From Larkinella sp. C7 (GTDB lineage: Bacteria > Bacteroidota > Bacteroidia > Cytophagales > Spirosomataceae): DNA of 64,000 nt. A program made the translations under genes and the position numbers. Shown here in pieces: positions 17,164 through 25,585 of this stretch (position 1 is its first letter; every line of letters begins with the position of its first letter). The stretch spans positions 248,001 through 312,000 of the forward strand of contig NZ_VBSL01000002.1 in assembly GCF_006149005.1 (NCBI RefSeq), in the 5' to 3' direction. The notes beneath the pieces are model-generated. The model ran no database searches. It worked only from the letters and a program-made list of their open reading frames with translations, and had not been told where the DNA came from.

Positions 17164-18144
17164 TCAGGCCACGGCGGCAACTTTGTTGTATTTGTTGCGG
17201 TATTCGATGGGCGACAAACCGGTGATTTTTTTAAAGATCGTCCGGAAGGCTTTGGTGTCGGAATAGCCCACGTCGTACATGATTTCGTTGATGTTCTTCT
17301 GGCTGATTTCCAGGTTCTTCTTGGCGGCTTCGATTTTTACCCGCTGGATGTATTCGGCGACGGTATTGGACGTGGCTTTCTTAAACCGCCGTTCCAGGTT
17401 CCGCCGGCCCAGGGCGTGCATGTCGGCCAGTTGGTCGATGGTAATTTTGTCCTGAAAGTTCTTCTCGATAAACTCCTGGGCTTTTTTCACCGGCTCGTCT
17501 TCGTGTTCTTTCTGCCCCTGAAAAATCGTAAACGGCGACTGGGTTTCCCGGTCGATTTCAATGGCAAAGACTTTGGCCGACAGCACCGCAATGTCGCGGC
17601 CCGCGTATTTTTCGATGAGGTACAAAATCAGATTCAGGTACGAGAACGCGCCCCCGCTCGAATAGATGCCCATCTCGTCGGTAATGATCCGCTCGGTGAC
17701 CAGGTTCACGTCGGGAAACAACTGCCGGAAGTCATTTGTCGCCATCCAGTGCGTGGCACACTGGCGGCCTTTGAGCAAACCGGTCGAGGCCAGCAAAAAG
17801 GCGCCCAGACACAGGCTGGCCACTTCCGAACCGCCCCGGTATTGGTCGGTGATCCACGGAATAAAGTCGCGGTTTTTTTCAATCGCCAGCCGCAGGTCAC
17901 CATCCAGCGCGGGAATAATGATCAAATCCGTCTTCTGCACGTCAGCTAAAACAGCATCCGCATGGGCCGTAAAAGCACCACCGCTCAGGGGCGTTTCTTT
18001 CGTCAGACCGACCAGTTGTACCCGGAACAAAGGCGGTTGGCCCTTGGCGGCAAAAAACTGATTGACCTGCGTAAACAACTGGCGGGTGCCCTCCAGGCTA
18101 CCTAAAATAGCCCCTTTGGGGACTAAAATCGATATATGCTTCAT
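17164..18144 (-). CDS. GlxA-type AraC family transcriptional regulator
   Basis: A 326-residue regulator with an N-terminal DJ-1/PfpI-like (class I glutamine amidotransferase-like) domain at about 1-190 (HISILVPKGAILGSLEGTRQ, DLIIIPALDGD, SLCLGAFLLASTGLLKGRQC with the nucleophile-elbow-like cysteine). The C-terminal AraC helix-turn-helix pair lies at about 215-320 (ITIDQLADMHALGRRNLERR and SDTKAFRTIFKKITGLSP). The ligand is unknown. It is divergent from the VOC and RibD-like genes at 18282, which it may control. A full promoter lies directly upstream, giving a predicted leaderless mRNA. Confidence 0.9.
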   Translation of the reverse strand: MKHISILVPKGAILGSLEGTRQLFTQVNQFFAAKGQPPLFRVQLVGLTKETPLSGGAFTAHADAVLADVQKTDLIIIPALDGDLRLAIEKNRDFIPWITDQYRGGSEVASLCLGAFLLASTGLLKGRQCATHWMATNDFRQLFPDVNLVTERIITDEMGIYSSGGAFSYLNLILYLIEKYAGRDIAVLSAKVFAIEIDRETQSPFTIFQGQKEHEDEPVKKAQEFIEKNFQDKITIDQLADMHALGRRNLERRFKKATSNTVAEYIQRVKIEAAKKNLEISQKNINEIMYDVGYSDTKAFRTIFKKITGLSPIEYRNKYNKVAAVA

Positions 18145-18148
18145 GCGT

Positions 18149-18179
18149 CAAAAATAAGGAAAGGGATTGTCGTAATCAA
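18149..18179 (-). promoter_or_regulatory. Complete promoter 4 nt before the AraC regulator start
   Basis: The reverse strand reads TTG (18179-18177), a 20-nt spacer, TATTTTTG (18156-18149), ACGC and the ATG at 18144. Both elements fit the Bacteroidota consensus, and the predicted start coincides with the start codon. Confidence 0.65.
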
Positions 18180-18281
18180 CCCCTTTTATTGCCGCGTTTG
18201 CCCCCTGCCGCTGTCAAATTATTCCCGTACGTTTGTACTATACGCAACGCAAAAAAACCGCATCAATCCAAACACATAACG

Positions 18282-18713
18282 ATGGCCTTATTCAATCCAT
18301 ATCTGAATTTTAACGGCAATACCGAAGAAGCGTTTACGTTCTACAAGTCGGTTTTTGGGGGTGAATTTATCGCGCTCCAACGTTTCAAAGACACACCCGA
18401 AGGCGCAAAACTCTCGGCCACGGAGGCCGAAAAAATCATGCACATTGCGTTGCAGATCGGACCCGGAACCCTCCTGATGGCAACCGATGCCCTGGAATCA
18501 ATGGGTCACACCATAACCATGGGGAGCAATTTCCATCTATCCATCAACGTCGACAGCAAAGAAGAAGCCGACCGCCTGTACGAAAAACTTTCGGCGGGTG
18601 GAGTAGCCGTGATGCCGATGAAAAAAGAATTCTGGGGTGCTTATTTTGGCATGTTGACCGATCCTTACGGCATCCAGTGGATGATCAGTTTTGATGAAAA
18701 ACTAGCCGCCTGA
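18282..18713 (+). CDS. VOC-superfamily protein, PhnB-like
   Basis: A 143-residue glyoxalase/bleomycin-resistance-fold protein of the PhnB/3-demethylubiquinone-methyltransferase-like subgroup. It shows the family opening ALFNPYLNFNGNTEEAFTFY and KSVFGGEF, then MHIALQIGPGTLLMATDA, EEADRLYEKLSAGGVAVMPM and a closing YFGMLTDPYGIQWMISF. The reaction is not known; many relatives have no assigned substrate. ATG at 18282 is chosen because it gives the standard family N-terminus. The gene starts 137 nt from the divergent AraC regulator and is followed 102 nt later by a RibD-like reductase. Confidence 0.9.
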   Translation: MALFNPYLNFNGNTEEAFTFYKSVFGGEFIALQRFKDTPEGAKLSATEAEKIMHIALQIGPGTLLMATDALESMGHTITMGSNFHLSINVDSKEEADRLYEKLSAGGVAVMPMKKEFWGAYFGMLTDPYGIQWMISFDEKLAA

Positions 18714-18815
18714 CCAGTCAACGAACAGGAACAACAACCTTCTTCTATTTTGAAATCAGCAGGGTCCGGTTTGAAGCCGGGCTCTGCTCCCCGGATGATT
18801 ACGACCGACTGAATC

Positions 18816-19397
18816 ATGAGAAAGGTGAAATTACAGATGCAAATGACCCTCGATGGCTTCGTGGCCGGCCCAACGGGCGAACAGGACTGGATGGTCTGGA
18901 ACTGGGATGCGGTTCTGAATCAGTATGCCGCCGATCTCGCCAATTCCGCCGACACAATGCTGATTGGCCGCGTGACCTACGAGGGCATGGCGAATTACTG
19001 GCCGAATGCCGCCACCAATCCCGACGCCCATGCGGATGACCTGGCCTTTGCGCACCAGATGAACGAGATCGATAAAGTGGTTTTTTCAACAACGCTTTCA
19101 ACGGTTGCGTGGAAAAATGCCCGGTTGACCCAAAAAAGCCCCGCCGAAGAAGTGGCCGAACTGAAAACCCGGCCGGGCAAAGACCTGATTCTTTACGGGG
19201 GAGCCCGCATCGTCTCGGCTTTTGTTCAACACAACCTGATCGACGAATACCATCTCTTCATCAACCCCGTCGCCCTGAAAACCGGCCTGCCGATCTGGCA
19301 GGAAATGGCCGACCGCATGACGCTGAAACTGGTGAAGACCACCGTCAGCAGCGTCGGCATTGTGGTGCTTTGTTACCAGCCTGAACCAGCCCGGTAG
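18816..19397 (+). CDS. Dihydrofolate-reductase-like / RibD C-terminal domain protein
   Basis: A 193-residue protein of the RibD C-terminal domain family, often labelled dihydrofolate reductase family protein. Motifs are KLQMQMTLDGFVAGPTGEQD, DTMLIGRVTYEGMANYW, a dinucleotide-binding DLILYGGARIVSAFVQHNLI and EYHLFINPVALKTGLPIW. Such proteins are probably NADPH-dependent reductases; the substrate is unknown, and the RibD deaminase domain is absent, so riboflavin synthesis is not implied. It lies in a plus-strand series with the VOC gene before it and a 100-residue protein 30 nt after it. Confidence 0.88.
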   Translation: MRKVKLQMQMTLDGFVAGPTGEQDWMVWNWDAVLNQYAADLANSADTMLIGRVTYEGMANYWPNAATNPDAHADDLAFAHQMNEIDKVVFSTTLSTVAWKNARLTQKSPAEEVAELKTRPGKDLILYGGARIVSAFVQHNLIDEYHLFINPVALKTGLPIWQEMADRMTLKLVKTTVSSVGIVVLCYQPEPAR

Positions 19398-19427
19398 GCA
19401 GTCGGCAGGATTATTGTTCTCTCCGGT

Positions 19428-19730
19428 ATGAATCCATCCGCAGGTGTTATGGTCGAAGTTTTTAAAACCAATGTGTGGGATACGCGTCACGCCAACCAGC
19501 TTCTGGATCTCATCCATCAAACGTTCACGCACTATACCGCCAATTTTGACCTGGAAGATTGTGACAGGATCCTGCGCATCCACTCGTCAACCGGTCTGGT
19601 TGAAGCGTGTTTCGTGATTTCGCTGGTGCAGGATTTCGGGTTTACGGCGGAGGTTTTGCCGGACGATGCTCCCCTTTACTCACCGGATTTTTTAGTCCGG
19701 AACCCACTCCATACCGGAACGCACGAGTAA
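19428..19730 (+). CDS. Small conserved protein, function unknown (ferredoxin-like fold possible)
   Basis: A 100-residue protein. The second Met (19449) begins MVEVFKTNVWDTRHANQLLD, which looks like the true family start. The sequence continues LIHQTFTHYTANFDLEDCDR, ILRIHSSTGLVEACF and VQDFGFTAEVLPDD. The length, alternating beta-alpha pattern and a single cysteine per half resemble HMA-like small proteins, but no CxxC metal site is present. I recall similar short proteins in Bacteroidota without a known function. It lies between the RibD-like gene and the PQQ dehydrogenase. Confidence 0.7.
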   Translation: MNPSAGVMVEVFKTNVWDTRHANQLLDLIHQTFTHYTANFDLEDCDRILRIHSSTGLVEACFVISLVQDFGFTAEVLPDDAPLYSPDFLVRNPLHTGTHE

Positions 19731-19789
19731 AATCGGGCACCATTTTGTTTATGGGTACGGTACACAACCGTCACTCATCGCAGCCTCCC

Positions 19790-21976
19790 ATGCGTCACCT
19801 CGCTCCCTTTTTAAAAAACCGGCTCGGTCTGAAACTGGGCTCTTTTTTTGCTTTGTCGGCTTTTCTGCTCCTGTCGGGTTACCAATCGAACGACGATAAA
19901 AACCGCACCTGGAGCACTTACAAAGCCGATGCCGAAAGCACCAGTTATTCCGAACTGAATCAGATTACGGTCAACAACGTCAGCCAGTTGCAACTCGCCT
20001 GGACGTTTCAGCCGAACGACGCCCAGGCCGGTGCGCGGCCCGGCAGCAGTGAGTGCAACCCCATCATCATCGACGGTGTTTTATACGCCACGTCGGCCCG
20101 GCACCGGGTTTATGCCGTCGATGCCGCCACCGGCAGGCAATTGTGGTCGTTCGATCCGTTCGATGGCGGAGTGGGCGGGGGCGTCAGCCGGGGCGTTACG
20201 TATTGGGAAGATGGCGCGGACAAACGGATTCTGGTAACGGGTGGCGATGTGCTGTTCGCGCTGGATGCCCGCACGGGAAAACCGGTTCCGGGCTTCGGAA
20301 AAAACGGGCAGGTGAGCATGAACGTCGGCTTGCGGGACGCTCCCGAAACCATTTCGGTCATACCGACATCGCCCGGAATCGTCTACCAGGATCTGCTGAT
20401 CATGGGGGCCGAAGTATCGGAATTGTATGGGGCGCAACCCGGCTACATTCGGGCCTACAACATCCGCAACGGAAAACTCGAATGGACGTTTCATACCATT
20501 CCGCTGCCCGGCGAACCCGGCTACGAAACCTGGCCCAGGGAAGCGTATAAATATGCTGGTGGCGTCAACGACTGGGCGGGCATGAGCGTGGACACCCGGC
20601 GCGGCATGGTGTTTCTGGCCCTGGGCTCCCCTTCCTACGATTTTTACGGCGCCGACCGCAAAGGCAAAAATCTGTACGGCAACAGTGTGGTAGCCCTCGA
20701 TGCCAAAACCGGCTACTACCGCTGGCATTTCCAAACCGTCCACCACGATTTGTGGGACTATGACCTCCCCGCCCCGCCCAATCTGGTCACGGTGGAACGC
20801 GATGGTCCCGACGGTCGGCCCCGGAAAATAGACGCCGTGGCCCAGGTGACCAAACACGGTTTTGTGTTCGTCTTCAACCGGGAAACGGGTGAACCGTTAT
20901 TTCCGATTGAAGAACGAAAGGTGCCGATGTCTCACCTCCCCGGCGAGGAAGCCTGGCCCACGCAGCCTTTTCCGCTGAAGCCCAAGCCGTTTGCCCGTCA
21001 ACACATGACGGAAGCGGATTTGACCCGGTATTCGACGGCGGGGCATGACTCCATCGTAAAAAAATTCCGGTCGATGCGCTACGAGGGACTCTTTACCCCA
21101 CCGGATCTGAAAGGCACCTTGATGCTGCCCGGAACCCGGGGCGGTGCCGAATGGGGTGGCGCGGCCTATGACCCGGCCACGAGCGTGTTGTACGTCAAGT
21201 CGAACGATTCGCCGGAAATACAGTCGATGCAAAAAGTCGATCCGGAAAAAGAAGCCAAAGACCAGACGATTTTTGCCCAGGGCAAAACGCTTTACATGAC
21301 GTATTGCGTGAGCTGCCACGGCAAGGACAAAAATGGCGATGAACCCACCTATCCGTCGCTGATCGGCCTCCGAAACCGGATGACGCGCGAGGCTGCGCTC
21401 GCCAAAATCAAACAGGGTGGCGGCAAAATGCCGGCCTTTGCCAGTGTGGTCAAAGGGAAGGAACAGGGCATCCTTGCTTTCCTGTTCGACCGGGAAAAGA
21501 ATTCGAGCAAAGCCACCAAAATGGAAACCGGTCAGACCCTGGCGGGTGCCGACAAATACCTGAATCTGACGGCCTACGGCCATTTCCGGGATCCAAATGG
21601 ACATCCGGCCATCAAACCGCCCTGGGGAACACTCAACGCGATTAACCTGACTACCGGCGATTACGTCTGGCAGATTCCGCTGGGAAATCATCCGGGATTA
21701 CAGGAAAACGGAGCGCCGGAAACCGGACTGGAAGGCTCTGCCGGTCCCATCGTCACCGCCGGTGGGCTGGTTTTTATCAGCGGCACCCGGGATCAGAAGC
21801 TGAAAGCCTTCGACAAAGCGACGGGCAAACTGGTGTGGGAGACCACGCTCCCGGGTGTTGCCAACGCAACCGCCTGTACGTATTTCAGTGGCAACCGGCA
21901 ATTTGTCGCACTCTCGGTTGGCGGAAGCAAAGAAAATCCGGCCGGTTCTATTATGGCCTATTCATTACCAAAATGA
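19790..21976 (+). CDS. PQQ-dependent dehydrogenase with embedded cytochrome c domain
   Basis: A 728-residue periplasmic quinoprotein of the glucose/alcohol dehydrogenase beta-propeller type; it oxidises sugars or alcohols and passes electrons to heme. Propeller repeats appear from about residue 45 (TWSTYKADAESTSYSELNQI, LYATSARHRVYAVDAATGRQ). A c-type heme site, CVSCH at residues 506-510, lies within a small inserted domain (about 495-575, with a likely axial ligand in KMPAF). The propeller resumes afterwards (LNAINLTTGDYVW, TACTYF). The signal peptide LGSFFALSAFLLLSGYQS looks like a lipobox in which the cysteine is replaced by Tyr. ATG at 19751 is an alternative start. No pqq synthesis genes are nearby. 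Confidence 0.9.
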   Translation: MRHLAPFLKNRLGLKLGSFFALSAFLLLSGYQSNDDKNRTWSTYKADAESTSYSELNQITVNNVSQLQLAWTFQPNDAQAGARPGSSECNPIIIDGVLYATSARHRVYAVDAATGRQLWSFDPFDGGVGGGVSRGVTYWEDGADKRILVTGGDVLFALDARTGKPVPGFGKNGQVSMNVGLRDAPETISVIPTSPGIVYQDLLIMGAEVSELYGAQPGYIRAYNIRNGKLEWTFHTIPLPGEPGYETWPREAYKYAGGVNDWAGMSVDTRRGMVFLALGSPSYDFYGADRKGKNLYGNSVVALDAKTGYYRWHFQTVHHDLWDYDLPAPPNLVTVERDGPDGRPRKIDAVAQVTKHGFVFVFNRETGEPLFPIEERKVPMSHLPGEEAWPTQPFPLKPKPFARQHMTEADLTRYSTAGHDSIVKKFRSMRYEGLFTPPDLKGTLMLPGTRGGAEWGGAAYDPATSVLYVKSNDSPEIQSMQKVDPEKEAKDQTIFAQGKTLYMTYCVSCHGKDKNGDEPTYPSLIGLRNRMTREAALAKIKQGGGKMPAFASVVKGKEQGILAFLFDREKNSSKATKMETGQTLAGADKYLNLTAYGHFRDPNGHPAIKPPWGTLNAINLTTGDYVWQIPLGNHPGLQENGAPETGLEGSAGPIVTAGGLVFISGTRDQKLKAFDKATGKLVWETTLPGVANATACTYFSGNRQFVALSVGGSKENPAGSIMAYSLPK

Positions 21977-22015
21977 GCGCACCTTAACCTTCTGAAAAGT
22001 TATGATTACACGCAC

Positions 22016-23227
22016 TCAATTCGACTTTCCGACCAGTTTCCACTGATACACACCACCAACCTTTTCAATGCCCCAGTAATCGAATGAGCCGCTGGCCCGG
22101 TCGCCGAAGGTGTCGAGATTCGTCGGGCCGGTTGCCCCCACATAAGCGTTGGCTTGGGTCACAAACTGGCTTTCCAGGGTGCTGAGGTCGGCCGGGACGC
22201 CATTGCTGGCTTCGATCGTTTTGGCAATAACCCACATCGCATCGTACACCGCGATGCCGAACGCATCGGCGTCGATACCGGTTTTGGTTTTTATCCGGGC
22301 AATGAGTGGCTCCCAGGCGGTTTTATACGCGTCCGGCAAACCGAAGGTCGGTGTAAAAAACTGCGTACTAATCGCAAAATCAGCAGCATCCGGGTCGCCG
22401 ATCAGGGCAGCACTCAGGGCCACGCCATCCCCACCATACCAGCGCACGGAACTCAGAACCGGGTCCGAAGCCGCCTGCTTAAACAGGGCGACACATTCAT
22501 CGAAGGAAGCCAGATAAACGCCGACTTTGCCAGCACCGTAAGTAGTGGTGAATGCGGTAATCTGTGCTTTAATCGCGGCAATTTCTGCGGTAAAATCGCT
22601 GATGGACGTACCGTAGGGTGTCAATGGCTGAACCACCCCGCCCAGCGTGGTAAATGAAGCACCGGTCGATGTTTGCAATCCTTTGTTTCCGGCATCATCA
22701 CGGGCAATGGTCACCAGTCCGCGAATGCCCTGTTCATAGATGGTTTTGGCAATGGCGGCTCCCTCAATTTTGTCGGCCGGACAAAACCGGAAAACCGGGT
22801 CGTCGGCAATGGCCAGACTTCCCGCCGTACTGCCCTGGCTGATCACGAGGCTGTTGTTGGAACTGGTAAGAGGCAACAGGGCCGCCAGTTCGGCACTGGA
22901 CTGTGGCCCGATGAAAAACCGGGTTCCGGCCCCAGCCGCTGCCGTGAAAAAACCAACCGCTTTTTCGGCTTCCAACTGGGTGTCGTAGCCCGTAACGCTG
23001 AGCCGGAAGCTGCTGCCTTTGCCCGCAAAATAGCTATTGATGTCTTCCTCCGCAATTTCCATCGCGGCCTGGGTGGTAATTCCGAGGGATGACCAGTTTC
23101 CGGTCAGCGACGAAAGTCCGCTGATGTTGATGGTAACCGGTTGCAGGTGATCGTCAACCGAACACCCGGCAAAAAGAAGTAAGCTAAAAACAAATACGGA
23201 AGCGGTCAGGTTTTTTAGGATGTTCAT
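22016..23227 (-). CDS. ABC-type substrate-binding lipoprotein (branched-chain amino acid class)
   Basis: A 403-residue lipoprotein. The signal ends in LLLFAGCSVDD, a good lipobox with Cys22. It has a periplasmic-binding-protein type 1 (Peripla_BP_6, LivK-like) fold: ISGLSSLTGNWSSLGITTQA, AAMEIAEEDINSYF, RFFIGPQSSAELAALLPL, NNSLVISQGSTAGSLA, and C-terminal GIAVYDAMWVIAKTI. The ligand is unknown. No permease or ATPase gene lies in the window, so it is either an orphan binding protein serving a transporter elsewhere or a sensor. It is convergent with the PQQ dehydrogenase (39 nt between stops). Confidence 0.88.
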   Translation of the reverse strand: MNILKNLTASVFVFSLLLFAGCSVDDHLQPVTINISGLSSLTGNWSSLGITTQAAMEIAEEDINSYFAGKGSSFRLSVTGYDTQLEAEKAVGFFTAAAGAGTRFFIGPQSSAELAALLPLTSSNNSLVISQGSTAGSLAIADDPVFRFCPADKIEGAAIAKTIYEQGIRGLVTIARDDAGNKGLQTSTGASFTTLGGVVQPLTPYGTSISDFTAEIAAIKAQITAFTTTYGAGKVGVYLASFDECVALFKQAASDPVLSSVRWYGGDGVALSAALIGDPDAADFAISTQFFTPTFGLPDAYKTAWEPLIARIKTKTGIDADAFGIAVYDAMWVIAKTIEASNGVPADLSTLESQFVTQANAYVGATGPTNLDTFGDRASGSFDYWGIEKVGGVYQWKLVGKSN

Positions 23228-23380
23228 ATGAGTTTAATTTTGCCGAAAATATACGACATATTACACTCATAATCACACCCCATACACCAATAGATTTGTC
23301 TGACAATCGACCTTTTCCGTGTATCTATTCACTCCTTTGGTCAGAGGTACAATCAGGTATTATTTTTCTGATTCCTACCC

Positions 23381-24514
23381 TCAACTCAGCCGATCCTTAA
23401 AACTCTCATACCCGTAGGTTTTCACCAGCCGGAAGGTTCCATCTTCCTGCCAGATGCCGATGGAGGGCAGATTTACCCCGTTGAACGTGCTCGTTTTCAC
23501 CATGGTGTAGTGAATCATGTCATCGAAAATGACTTTGTCGCCAATCTGGAGCGGTTCATCGAAACTGTAATCGCCCATGAAGTCACCCGCCAGACAGGTC
23601 ATTCCGCCCAGGCGGTAGGTCGGTTTACCCGAAACCGGTTCGTGGTACGAATTCAGAATCCGGGGTTTATACGGCATTTCGAGCGTGTCGGGCATGTGGG
23701 CAGCAAAGGAGGTATCAAGAATGGCTACCTGAATTCCCTGGCTGTCAACCACATCCAGAACCGACGACACCAGCACCCCGGTCTGCCAGCCAATGGCCGA
23801 ACCCGGTTCCAGAATGACTTCGACCTGGTATTTTTCCCGGAACGCTTTCAGCAACCCGATCAGGTGTTCGGTGTTGTAGCCTTCGCGCGTCATGAGGTGT
23901 CCTCCGCCCATGTTGACCCACCGCGCCTGGTGAAGCAGATCACTAAAACGGTTTTCCAATGCTTCGAGGGTGCGTTCGAGCGTGTAGGAGTCGTTTTCGC
24001 AGAGCGTATGAAAATGAATGCCTTCCATCCCGTCCGGCAGCCGGTCACCGATCAGATTCCGCGTCACGCCCAGCCGCGAGCCCGGCACACAGGGATTGTA
24101 CATATCCGTGGCGACCTCCGAATACTGCGGATTGACGCGAATGCCGCAGGAAACACCCGACCCGATCGCCCGGTTTTTAAACCGCTCCCACTGGCTCAGC
24201 GAATTGAATGTGAGGTGACTGCTCCGTTCGAGAACTTCGTCAAATTCATCGTCGCGGATGGCCGGAATATAGGTATGCGCCTGAACGCCCAGGTATTCGT
24301 TGACCAGCTTGATTTCGTTGAGTGAACTGGCCGTGGCACCCGACAGGTATTGCTTCACCAGCGGGAAAGCACTGTACATCGAGAAGCCTTTGAGGGCCAT
24401 AATAATCTGAACCCCAGCCTGTTGCTGTACACTATCGATAAGTTCTAAATTGGTGCGGAGTTTGGTCTCTTCCAGTACAAAACAGGGCGAGGGAATTTGG
24501 GAGTAGTCGATCAT
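23381..24514 (-). CDS. nspC: Carboxynorspermidine decarboxylase
   Basis: A PLP-dependent, alanine-racemase-fold decarboxylase that forms spermidine or norspermidine from its carboxy derivative, the last step of the alternative polyamine route. The 377 residues start YSQIPSPCFVLEETKLRTN. The PLP lysine is in QIIMALKGFSMYSAFPLV, with ATASSLNEIKLVNEYLG, GIRVNPQYSE, GIHFHTLCEN, the glycine loop WVNMGGGHLMTREGY and a C-terminal LAGDFMGDYSFDEPLQIGDK. ATG at 24514 is used. The partner dehydrogenase lies at 27051-28259, about 2.5 kb away and separated by two unrelated genes. A -7 TATTTTTG is at 24553-24560. Confidence 0.93.
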   Translation of the reverse strand: MIDYSQIPSPCFVLEETKLRTNLELIDSVQQQAGVQIIMALKGFSMYSAFPLVKQYLSGATASSLNEIKLVNEYLGVQAHTYIPAIRDDEFDEVLERSSHLTFNSLSQWERFKNRAIGSGVSCGIRVNPQYSEVATDMYNPCVPGSRLGVTRNLIGDRLPDGMEGIHFHTLCENDSYTLERTLEALENRFSDLLHQARWVNMGGGHLMTREGYNTEHLIGLLKAFREKYQVEVILEPGSAIGWQTGVLVSSVLDVVDSQGIQVAILDTSFAAHMPDTLEMPYKPRILNSYHEPVSGKPTYRLGGMTCLAGDFMGDYSFDEPLQIGDKVIFDDMIHYTMVKTSTFNGVNLPSIGIWQEDGTFRLVKTYGYESFKDRLS

Positions 24515-24552
24515 CAGGGATGGAGACGCCACATAAAGGCGGTTTTTAATCA

Positions 24553-24560
24553 CAAAAATA
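24553..24560 (-). promoter_or_regulatory. -7 element TATTTTTG upstream of nspC
   Basis: An exact TAnnTTTG match 38 nt before the nspC ATG, giving a leader of about 30 nt. No clear -33 element. Confidence 0.4.
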
Positions 24561-24641
24561 GCGAAAACGGCGGTTTTGTTCAGCATAAAAAATGCCCGCC
24601 GGTTGGCAACCGGTGGGCATGCAGTCAAAAGTGTGAACCGA

Positions 24642-25463
24642 TTATTCCAGGGCAAACACTACCGGCAAGGTAAACCGGACCCGCACCGGCCGACCCGATT
24701 GCTTGCCGGGTTGCCAGGGCGGCATCTTCTTCGCCACCCGCAGCGCTTCCTCGTCACAACCAAAGCCGATGCCTTTTACGACGGAAACATCGACAATACT
24801 CCCATCCGTGTTCACCACAAATTGAAGATACACTTTTCCGGAAATGCCCGCCCGCGAAGCAGCCGGAGGATAGCGCAGGTTTTTTTCCAGGAATTCAGCC
24901 ATTTTTCGCATCCCGCCCGGAAACTGGGGATCCTGTTCCACCTTCAAAAATACTTCATCCGGTTTGCGTTCCACTTCAATCGATTTTTCCACCGGTGCCG
25001 GACCTGCCGTTTCCGTGGGGGCTTCGATCACATCCAGCGCGTTGGGGTCGCCCTCCTGGGTTTTATCACTCGACACCTTGTCTTCCAGGTCCTCTACCGT
25101 CGGCACCGTTACATCATCGGGGGCTTCGGTTACCACTTCCGGGGGCAGATTTCGTACCGTAGGCAGTTGAACGGGAATCTCCACTTTCGGCGGAATGACA
25201 ATCGGCGGTTCTTCCTGCGGTAATGTTCTGATGTCTTCCAGCGTCACTTCCTTCATAAACTGATCCGGGGTCTCGGCGGGTTTCAGCCGGTTATAGAGCG
25301 TCGGTGTGGCCAAAGCGGCCCAAAACAAGGCGATTCCCAACCACAGCGCCCGGTTGGCACTGCGCTGATAGACCTGGCGCAAATCGTAGGCGCCATACAA
25401 TTTGTTGCGGTTTTCAAACACGATGTCGTCGAGCGATGCGACGTTTAGCTGTTCGGGTGTCAT
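24642..25463 (-). CDS. TonB-family energy-transducing protein
   Basis: Couples inner-membrane proton-motive force to outer-membrane receptors. From the ATG at 25463 the product has 273 residues. A cytoplasmic N-terminus (LDDIVFENRNKLYGAYDLRQ) typical of Bacteroidota TonB proteins precedes a single membrane segment (ALWLGIALFWAALATPTLY, about 39-58). A periplasmic Pro/Glu/Val-rich spacer follows, then the TonB C-terminal domain (FPGGMRKMAEFLEKNLRYP, GKVYLQFVVNTDGSIVDVSV, PPWQPGKQSGRPVRVRFTLP). A GTG at 25490 lies within the promoter -7 and is unlikely. No ExbB/ExbD genes are adjacent. Confidence 0.92.
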   Translation of the reverse strand: MTPEQLNVASLDDIVFENRNKLYGAYDLRQVYQRSANRALWLGIALFWAALATPTLYNRLKPAETPDQFMKEVTLEDIRTLPQEEPPIVIPPKVEIPVQLPTVRNLPPEVVTEAPDDVTVPTVEDLEDKVSSDKTQEGDPNALDVIEAPTETAGPAPVEKSIEVERKPDEVFLKVEQDPQFPGGMRKMAEFLEKNLRYPPAASRAGISGKVYLQFVVNTDGSIVDVSVVKGIGFGCDEEALRVAKKMPPWQPGKQSGRPVRVRFTLPVVFALE

Positions 25464-25489
25464 AGCCAAAGCAATGTTAGTGACTGACA

Positions 25490-25519
25490 CAAATATATAT
25501 AAGAAAACTATATATACAA
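25490..25519 (-). promoter_or_regulatory. Promoter of the tonB-family gene
   Basis: The reverse strand has TTG (25519-25517), a 19-nt spacer and TATATTTG (25497-25490), 26 nt before the ATG. The spacer is very AT-rich (TATATATA runs). Confidence 0.65.
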
Positions 25520-25585
25520 GTTAGGGGTAATCTTTTTTGTTTTCTTTCCCTTATCTTACCTTTCCATACCGCTGATTCCCGTGCC

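Noticed and set aside
19607-19789. Upstream extension of the PQQ dehydrogenase
   Set aside because: It overlaps the preceding small gene and puts the signal sequence internally.
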